Assembly (NCBI GenBank): GCA_019671005.1
Contig: CM033741.1
Coordinates: 6,448,001-6,512,000, forward strand
Length of the DNA stretch: 64,000 bases
From: Hibiscus mutabilis
Taxonomy: Eukaryota > Streptophyta > Magnoliopsida > Malvales > Malvaceae
Reading direction: 5' to 3'
Positions 56,751-64,000 of the stretch are shown one piece after another (position 1 is the first letter of the stretch; every line of letters begins with the position of its first letter). The position numbers were made by a program, and so were the translations under genes. The notes below the pieces were generated by a model, which saw nothing but the letters and a program-made list of their open reading frames with translations, was not told where the DNA came from and searched no databases.

Positions 56751-57452
56751 TAGTGGTGTTCAGCGGTGTGCAACGGCCATAGCAGACTCGTCCTAATAAT
56801 TAATCATATATATTATTTTTGGACCTAATATTTTGTAGGTTTACCATAATCTTATATTTTTCATGCAGTGCATCAGAAATTGAATGAGATTTTGTAATGT
56901 ATTGACATAAATTATAATTGATAATTAAATTAAATATTATTGTAAATTTAGTGGTTAAAGATTATATTACAATAAACTTATTTAATACCTGAATATTTAT
57001 AGGCAAGAAGTCGTATAGAATAAAATTTATTAGAGACTAAACATTTGGGTTTATTATAGTTTAACGTTAAGAATTATGGGATAAAATCATTTTGGAGAGA
57101 TAATTATTTATTATCTTTATAATTATTGTAGTTATGTTGCAAAGATGAACTTTGTATGGATATTAAAAAGAATGTTTTGAATACATTAAGTTTTAAATAT
57201 ATTATATTACGATATATCATGTATATATAACAATTTTTTGCCTATAAATTTCTAACAACATTATAATGTAACAATTTTCTAGTAATTGGATTCTTAAGTT
57301 TTTTTTTAATGAGATTATATTTTACAAAAATATAGGTATACAGAAAATTTAAATATTGAGAAAATATTTTTAACTGATATAAAGACAATAATTGACTCGC
57401 AAGCATCAACATTAGAAAGAATGTTTCTAATCAAAATGAGTGGTCCGAGTCG
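56751..57452. other. AT-rich intergenic DNA downstream of HSPRO
   Basis: No gene is seen. The end near 57370-57452 should include the 3' untranslated region of the minus-strand HSPRO gene. Confidence 0.5.
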
Positions 57453-58874
57453 TCACTTCTTCCACCGGGCCAACCCAGATCCCCCCAGTTCACGACTCCA
57501 AAACTCCCCCAAAAAAGTCTTAGCCGCATCCAAACTAGGATAATAAGTAGGCTCCAAGAAAATCTGACTCAACAAATCCACCGAGCCGGGGCCCACCACG
57601 ATTCGGTTCCCTTTCGCTTCTAAACTCCCCATCACCACCAGCAGCACTTGCTTATAGCCGTAAAAGAACCGCTTTAAGGCTCCTTCGACAGCTTGCAAAG
57701 CTTGTAAGAGAAAGACCTTACTACCCTCCTGCTTCTCTGCGTACAATCTCATCGCAGCTTCTTGAATCCTGGGTCCGCCTTTAGGATCCACCTCCACACC
57801 CAATATAAACGGAACCTTATGCTTCAATTCCTTGGAAATATTCGTAATTTCAACCAAACCTTTCGATCTGAAACAATACGACTCCGTTTCGTTGACTAGT
57901 TTTATCAGCAACTGACTTTTCAAGCGAAGGAAATCGTCGGGGTCCATTAAGAGGTGGAGATCTTCGATTTCGGCTAGAAGCTTCCAGATCTTTTCCATCA
58001 AATAGCAATCGCTCGCGGCGGCTTCGAAGCTTTCGCCGTCGATCCTCGAAGCGATGCGTTTCAGCACTTGTTTCGCCGTAAAGATCCACGATTCCAGAAT
58101 CTGGTGCGTTGTATAGAGCGTCGCGTTCTCGTGGTTCTCGATGCGGTCGTCGTATGGGCTCTTTTTAAGCGCGTGGAGGTCGTTCGGCTTGCATACGGCG
58201 TCGTAATCGAGGTTCGGCTTGCCGGATAAGTTCGGCTCTCCCAAACCTAGTGTGTACGGACAACTCCTCATCTCGCACTCGATGGAGTAGAGGATTTTCT
58301 GCGCAACGCTTTCGGATTTCTGCCACGTAGCGAGTCGAGGCAACAAGCTGGCTTCACTGGTTCGGCTGACCACCGTTGTTTCTCCGTGAAGCTTCCATAC
58401 TTCGGCGGAGCTGCTCTCACGAGCTAGTACTCCGTTCGAAGAATTCAGATCGACGATCGGCGCCGTGCCAGCGGCCGTTTTGTCATTGTCTTCGTCCTCG
58501 CAGATCATAGCGATGAGTTCGATCTGACTCGTGGCGAGTGACTCGAGTCGACGCGTCCACTCGCGACGGTTCGAATACGATCTAGGATCGGACAGAACAA
58601 TAGAAATGAACCTGAAGGTGATCTCTAAAGCATGCAAAGCCGGCTTCAAAATGCGCTCGTTTTGCCAAGCTGGAAACTCCTTTATCTCCCATAACTTCCT
58701 CAGCTCCGGTAGCCGAAGATAGTAGTCGTAAGCGGAGGAAGGCGAAAGCGGAGATGAAATATTCGAGAGGCGAGAAGGCGTAGCAATTGAAACATGGAGT
58801 TTATTAGAAAGCCTTGGGGATTTGCTTGGGATATCGGAAGAAACCATCTTTGCCTTCCTCTCTAAATCAACCAT
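57453..58874 (-). CDS. HSPRO: HSPRO protein (sugar beet Hs1pro-1 / Arabidopsis HSPRO2 family)
   Basis: A single uninterrupted exon encodes 473 residues, the normal size for this intronless plant family. Landmarks in order: MVDLERKAKMVSSDIPSKSP, LSNKLHVSIATPSRLS, YYLRLPELRKLWEIKEFPAW, ILKPALHALEITFRFISIVL, RREWTRRLESLATSQIELIA, LLPRLATWQKSESVAQKILY, ECEMRSCPYTLGLGEPNLSG, LKHKVPFILGVEVDPKGGPR and FLEPTYYPSLDAAKTFLGEF. The family was named from a beet nematode-resistance locus; the Arabidopsis proteins bind the SnRK1 kinase and respond to pathogens, salicylic acid and stress. The biochemical activity is unknown. I chose the first Met (58874) because its context matches family N-termini; Met10 (58847) is the alternative. 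No lesion is seen. Codons are more GC-rich than the surroundings, as expected for a conserved gene. Confidence 0.95.
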   Translation of the reverse strand: MVDLERKAKMVSSDIPSKSPRLSNKLHVSIATPSRLSNISSPLSPSSAYDYYLRLPELRKLWEIKEFPAWQNERILKPALHALEITFRFISIVLSDPRSYSNRREWTRRLESLATSQIELIAMICEDEDNDKTAAGTAPIVDLNSSNGVLARESSSAEVWKLHGETTVVSRTSEASLLPRLATWQKSESVAQKILYSIECEMRSCPYTLGLGEPNLSGKPNLDYDAVCKPNDLHALKKSPYDDRIENHENATLYTTHQILESWIFTAKQVLKRIASRIDGESFEAAASDCYLMEKIWKLLAEIEDLHLLMDPDDFLRLKSQLLIKLVNETESYCFRSKGLVEITNISKELKHKVPFILGVEVDPKGGPRIQEAAMRLYAEKQEGSKVFLLQALQAVEGALKRFFYGYKQVLLVVMGSLEAKGNRIVVGPGSVDLLSQIFLEPTYYPSLDAAKTFLGEFWSRELGGSGLARWKK

Positions 58875-58946
58875 TTTCTGAAAATGATGAGAAGAAAAAA
58901 ATGGATTTTAAATTCACTTGACTGATTTTGGAAACGAAGAGAATGG

Positions 58947-58954
58947 TTATTATA
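58947..58954 (-). promoter_or_regulatory. Possible TATA box of HSPRO
   Basis: On minus, CCCTATAATAACC lies about 75 bases upstream of the start codon. Distance and sequence suit a core promoter. The leader between them contains AGTCAAGTGAATTT and a TTTTTTTCTTCTC tract. Confidence 0.4.
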
Positions 58955-60679
58955 GGGTGGGCGCTTGGGTAATGGGAAAATGGCGTGTGGAAAGGAAGGT
59001 CGAGGATTTTGAATTTTGTATTTTTTGAGGGGAAAATGAAAAAAGAAAATTGAACCTTATCCGATCCGAAATTCAGACGAAACCCAGGTCGTGTTGGAAT
59101 TTGAAGGGGTGTTCTGGTAAAAGTGGAAGCTAACTGTTTCAAGTTTGACTTTGGTCGTTCGTTGGGTTGTTTCTAATGTTCAACTAAAGTCTGCTTAGAC
59201 AAATTGATCAACTACATTTCTTCTTAGCTTATCAACTCACCTCGTAACCAATCATATACTGCCACTAATTTACCAAATTCATTTTTATCTTTTTTATTTA
59301 TATTTTTACACATTTGTACAGCAAATTTGTTATAATTGTTATGATCCCCGTCGTAACATTTCATATTAAGTCTCTCGTTTATTAACTTATCCAACTAGGT
59401 TATCTAAAGGTGATATTTTGAAATTACTCATTTGATCATGTTCAACAGACACCTATCAAAGAGACATTCAGAGTAAGACACACCAAAAACAACCGAAAGT
59501 GATATCATATCAAATTTATACTGGCTTTGACAAGATAGATACTAACTCTACCGAATTATCAGCTAAGTTTATCGACTGGAAAACAAGATTACTTTATCCT
59601 ATCCATCATATCTTAGAATGACTAGACTTGATAGTATAGTCAGAACTCTTCAATATATGTAAAGAGAGCTATCAACTATACCACATTTTTCTTGTTCTTT
59701 TTTATCTTCAGTATCTTTATCAATTGTAGCTCTCAATCCAAATCAGTCTTAATAAAACCATCTGAAAGTCCATCATCATCATATACAACTCATCAACAAA
59801 ACCAAATAGCTTACACTTGTATTGGATAGGGCAATACATAATAACAAGAATATATGAACATTTAGCATTATTTTTGCCGAACAAACATTGAGGATTGGGA
59901 TATTAATTTCGAAATGAAGTAAACATTTACAAAATACCAAATAGTCAATAAACTTGTACATCTCGTGCACAATCTACTGTGTCTTATCTTATAGAAATGT
60001 ATTAAATTATGCAAAAGGCGAACTTTATGCCAAATTAACATTCAAAGGAGAAGAGTCATAGCAAGTAGCAACCATTCAAACAGAAAAGAATATTGATTAC
60101 AACGGTTTTGAAGGTCTTTGGCATGAAATTGAAAAATAGGAAATTGGTAGATAAGAAGATGAGATTAGGAATAAATTAATATGCGAGGTTGTAGGTGATG
60201 CATTATTAAAATGGAATAAATTATTCCGGTGCAAATTCATGGGATGCTCCCGCACTGTTCTCATAGTTTATAAATAAAATAAAGACGGCCGCCCACCTTC
60301 TTCATTCAACTTTAAAGTTTGCTAAAAAGTTGATTCTTTTCTATTAAACGACGATTAAACAGTGCAACAAATTAAGGGTAAGTTTGGCATTATATTTAAA
60401 AAATATATTAAAAATATAATTTTAAAAAATATTTTTAGATTGTAATTTTACTTAAAAGTACTTTTGGAAAAGCTAAAAGTTAAAATTTTCGGCTTTTGAA
60501 AAGCAATTTTCAAACTAAGCTGAAAAGTAATTTTAGCCTGAAAAAATAACTGTTTTTCATTGCTTTTAGTCTCAAACCAATTTTTGGAGGCAAAAAATGG
60601 TTTGAAAAGCAATGCAAAATATGGCTCACGACTTTTTCTAACCTAAGTACCACTTTTTAAAAATTAATATAAAAAACAA
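58955..60679. other. Upstream flank of HSPRO, no gene seen
   Basis: Distal HSPRO promoter and intergenic DNA. A segment at 59370-59480 (TTAAGTCTCTCGTTTATTAAC) has the look of a dispersed repeat. From 60375 to 60660 the text (AAGCAATTTTCAAACTAAGC, GAAAAGCAATGC) is a small AT-rich repeat with inverted symmetry. No coding region is found. Confidence 0.4.
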
Positions 60680-60889
60680 AAAATTATTAGATGAATTTGA
60701 CTCACTACGTCATTTGTGGTCTCAACCAATAAGGTTCATCCATGTCAAAAAAAAACTTTCAAATTACTACCCATTCTTTTTTACATGTAGGAAAAGGTGT
60801 AGATCCACCTTTGATAAAAATAACATGAAAGAATCTTATTGGCTGAGTCTACAGATAACGTAGTAAGCCAAGTTCATCTAATAATTTTT
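60680..60889. mobile_element. MITE, second copy of the 6525-6706 family
   Basis: It begins AAAATTATTAGATGAATTTG and ends, inverted, AAAAATTATTAGATGAACTTG, an inverted repeat that extends through GACTCACTACGTCA and its partner TAACGTAGTAAGCC. The interior shares ACATGTAGGAAAA, GATCCACCTT and GTGGTCTCA text with the copy at 6.5 kb. Confidence 0.78.
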
Positions 60890-62056
60890 CCAAAACAACA
60901 TTCATCGAAAATTAACTCTCAAAATAATATTTTTTGATAAAATAGATAAAGACGTTAATGATATAACATACTTCTATTTACATGGTATTAAAGGCACAGT
61001 TGACGTGATAAGTTTTCACCTACATAGCACGATATAGAATAAGCGTGATTGACATAACATAACTAACAAATTACATTTTGTTGTGTTTTAAGTAAACGAA
61101 CATGATTTATGATAAAAATAGAAGAAAAAAGGAAAAAAAGTAATAAATTAAATGACAACAAGTAACAACCATATATGGGACACATTTTGAAATGTTGTAT
61201 TTAGAAGTGTAAAAAAACAAATATCTAATCTATGTGAGATTTGATAATGCAAAATTCATTTGAGTTTTCTTTTTTGCCTATTACTTCTCATTTCCTTAAT
61301 TTTGGTCTTAAAATCGACTCAAACCCTAATAAAGGAGTTTCGCCGTCCCCATCTTTTCAATATCATGCCATGTAGGTGAAGATAACCATGTCAATCATGC
61401 CTTTACTTTTTTTGTCGGAAAGAATGTCATTTCGTGAATTAATTTTCATCGAATGTTATTTCAACAATATTTTTTAATATATATATTACATAAAAAAACC
61501 CAACAAACAAGCCATGGAAACAATCAAAATTGAAAAAAAGTTTAATAAAAACATAAATATACCCTCATTAAAATTAAGTGCACTCAACATCTTAAAACTT
61601 TAAACTAATGTAAAAAAATTAAAATATTTTAATTGAAATTTTAAAGTATTAACATATCAATCAAATTATTACATTCGCTTAACTTAATTTCAACATGAGT
61701 ATCATGGTAAATATGTCATACAATACATTTAAAGCACGTGTATTATAAATCAATGGGCAATCCTAATAAAAAAGGAGATTATATATTTTAAAAGAGATTC
61801 GAATTAAAATAATTATTGGATTAATAAGGTGTACGCGAATTTTTTATCAATAGCTAAAAATAAAATATATATTATCATGGACCATATCAAAAATGTTAAA
61901 AAACACATGTATCAAATTATACAAACATATTACGTTATCTATGTATTAGTGTTGGCATATTTGTGAGTTTAATTTATGTGTTTTAAATTTTTAACATCAT
62001 ATTTGATTTGATATTTAATGTTCAATAAATTAACTTGATTTATAAGGAGATATAAT
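60890..62056. other. AT-rich intergenic DNA, no gene seen
   Basis: Nothing recognisable as coding. Several poly(A) tracts and short repeats are present. Confidence 0.45.
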
Positions 62057-62587
62057 TAGGAGTGTTCATTCGATTAATTCAGTTAACCGACCGAACCGAA
62101 TTACCTAAAATCTATTAATCGTTTTTCCCTTTTAACCATTAATCGAACCAAAAGTTTTTTGAATTTTTTAATCGAACAAAAAAAATCGGTTAATTCGGTC
62201 ATTTTTGAATTAACAGAAATTTGTTATAAAATTTTGGGTAAATTACACAATTGGTCACTAAATTATGCTAAAATGATCTTTTTAGTCACTAAACTTTTAT
62301 TTTATCCTAATTTGATAAAAGTTTAATGACCATTTTATAATATATCAAAAAATTTAATGATCATTTTATATTTTTTAAAAGTTGAAGGACCAAAAATAAA
62401 TAAATATATATAATATTTAATATATAATAATTTTAGTTAATTCAGTTTATTAACCGATTTCGAACCGAATTAACCGATAACCGAATTTCTTAAAAAAGTT
62501 AATGGTTAGCCAAACCTACCTAAAATTAACCGAAAAAAATTCGATTCGATCAGTTAATTCAGTTAAAACCGAATAATACACACCCTA
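62057..62587. mobile_element. Non-autonomous hAT-like element, TTAACCGA-rich (copy E)
   Basis: It starts TAGGAGTGTTCATTCG and ends AATAATACACACCCTA, inverted TAGGGTGTGT. The flanking octamers GATATAAT and CATACAAT match at six of eight positions, as for an aged hAT duplication. The ends are filled with TTAACCGACCGAACCGAA and ATTAACCGATAACCGAA repeats. A fragment GGGTAAATTACACAATTGGTC with TTTTTAGTCACTAAAC (62237-62295) sits in the middle and resembles the ends of the 48261-49091 element, so another MITE may be nested there. Confidence 0.72.
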
Positions 62588-64000
62588 CATACAATTAATA
62601 TGATATTAATATTTTAATAATAATATTTTGATACAAGAGGAGGAGGGAGTGGTGGGTGATGCACGTGACAAGCATGATGGCATTGGTTGCCATTTGCCAT
62701 AAACCACCGCCATGTGCTTCGAAATGCGTGCTTCTTTGGCCAAATAAAATGTTATATATGAATACATTGGAAAATAAATAAATAAATAAAGTCAAGCTTT
62801 CATATTATTTTTATTTAATTAATTGAATAAATAATTATCAATGTAAAAATTTTCAAAACAGTGAATTAAAATTTATTTAATAAAATATATATGATTTTTT
62901 TTCTTGCTCTAAAAAAGATAGTCGATTATGTTATAAAAGTTATATATATATAATTAATTAGATAAAAATAAAACAATTCATAAACATATATTTAATTAAA
63001 GAATGATTTTATCCGACGTTGAAAACTGAAGTATGATATATCAATTTATTTGGGGGTATTTTTGTATTTTACCTTTTATGTTAAACTATGATTAATTTTT
63101 TGTCCTTGTTTTCGTCCAAGTTTGGACAGATTCTTATTTGTGCTAAGTAAAGAAAAATCTCTCTCCTCCGGTTTTCTTTTCCTCATATTTTCCTTTATAC
63201 CAAGCATCTTTTATTTTTATTTTCTTTTCAATTTTCCTTGCCTCCTCATTTTCTTTCCATTTTTCTGCTGTACCAAGCACAGCCTAAAATCTGATTATTT
63301 GTGTATTAAGTTTTAATTCAACGAATATAATTAGCGTTGTAATATTTAGGTAATTATGATTTATGGTTTAAATATTCTTAAACATGATTTTTTTTATTCT
63401 TCTCTCGATTCTTCAGAATTTTGTTTCTGATTAATTTTAAACATTGTATAGAAAATGTTTTGATTATTTTAAAAAATGAAAATAAAAAACCATAACATTT
63501 TAGTACAAATTTAAATTATTTAAAAAATAAAATATAAATCTCTTTATTAATATTATATTGTTATGCAGAAAAAGTCTAATCCGGTATGTATGGGACAATA
63601 TAATGTGTTGGTGTTGGTTTGACTTAGAAGAAGGGAATGGGAATGTGGAGGTTTCCTAGAAAAGGAAGCATATTTTAAGGCTGATTTTCATGGGGCCAAC
63701 ATGCACCATGATTAATCCCATATCCCTCCTTTTATTGTTTCAAATTTAGATAAAATATAATTAAAAAAATAAATTTATAGTCAGTTGCGTTTTAATTTGA
63801 TTAACACCCCTTAAATGTTGTAAATTTGAATAAATTCAAACACAATTATCTTTAATTTAAAGTTTTAAAGAATTGTGAATAATTTAGATATTGTATAAAA
63901 ACGATAAATATGTTACCTATGTATATATAGGGAGAGAGAGATGGGTGCACATGAGATATTGGTTGGAATGTTAAGGTTGAGATCATGAGACCTAAGTGCT
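62588..64000. other. Intergenic DNA to the window edge, no gene seen
   Basis: The frames at 62595-62795 and 63122-63316 have no known domain. From 63150 to 63295 a TC-rich segment contains two versions of CCTCATTTTCTTTCC plus TACCAAGCA, a short repeated motif that ends CTGTACCAAGCACAGCC. Nothing at the right edge can be assigned to a gene. Confidence 0.45.

Noticed and set aside
63122..63316. Hydrophobic 64-residue frame resembling a membrane protein
   Set aside because: The sequence is a TC-rich repeat; phenylalanine and leucine runs follow from the base composition.
1..64000. CRISPR array, phage, bacterial operon or plasmid features
   Set aside because: No regularly spaced direct repeats with unique spacers, no bacterial-type genes or ribosome binding sites; introns and repeat types are those of a plant.

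Overview
The window is nuclear DNA of a flowering plant. The genes have introns, they belong to plant-specific families, and most of the sequence is AT-rich intergenic DNA full of transposon debris. My guess is a dicot, perhaps a Malvaceae such as cotton, but that rests on the general look of the repeats and is not proven.

Only two protein genes look intact. A seven-exon proline/GABA-type amino acid transporter (ProT family) lies on + at 23864-27086. An intronless HSPRO gene (related to sugar beet Hs1pro-1) lies on - at 57453-58874. Two more host genes are present but broken. One is a WLIM2-type LIM-domain gene on - (30441-32423), with two in-frame stops, a frameshifting deletion and a lost zinc ligand. 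The other is a laccase on + (53039-55290), with a destroyed splice acceptor and two apparent 1-nt deletions, although its copper-binding motifs survive. A 40-base tRNA-Arg remnant lies just downstream of the laccase.

The rest is mobile DNA. From 7 to 16 kb there are blocks of ORF-poor LTR-retrotransposon debris, mostly in minus orientation, with unusual short palindromes and tandem repeats. From 36 to 47 kb there is a tandem array of degenerate Copia-like units. These contain gag fragments joined to a conserved coding segment that I do not recognise. A complete 7.2-kb Mutator-like element (39220-46396) is inserted in the array. It has about 185-bp terminal inverted repeats, a perfect 9-bp target duplication, a decayed MULE transposase on + and a decayed plant-mobile-domain (PMD) gene on -. 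Its subterminal regions carry repeated 22-bp palindromes, one of which was later split by a hAT-like MITE. A second, 831-bp Mutator-like element with a perfect 9-bp duplication (48261-49091) may carry a captured host fragment.

Several hAT-like non-autonomous elements begin with TAGGGGTG and are filled with short names such as CGGATCGGAT or TCGAGTCGAG. Stowaway-like and other MITEs, telomere-like degenerate repeats and microsatellites fill much of the remainder. I see no operon-like or defence-like gene cluster. The best candidates for something undescribed are the unknown segment fused to gag in the tandem array and the palindrome-rich ends of the PMD-carrying MULE.
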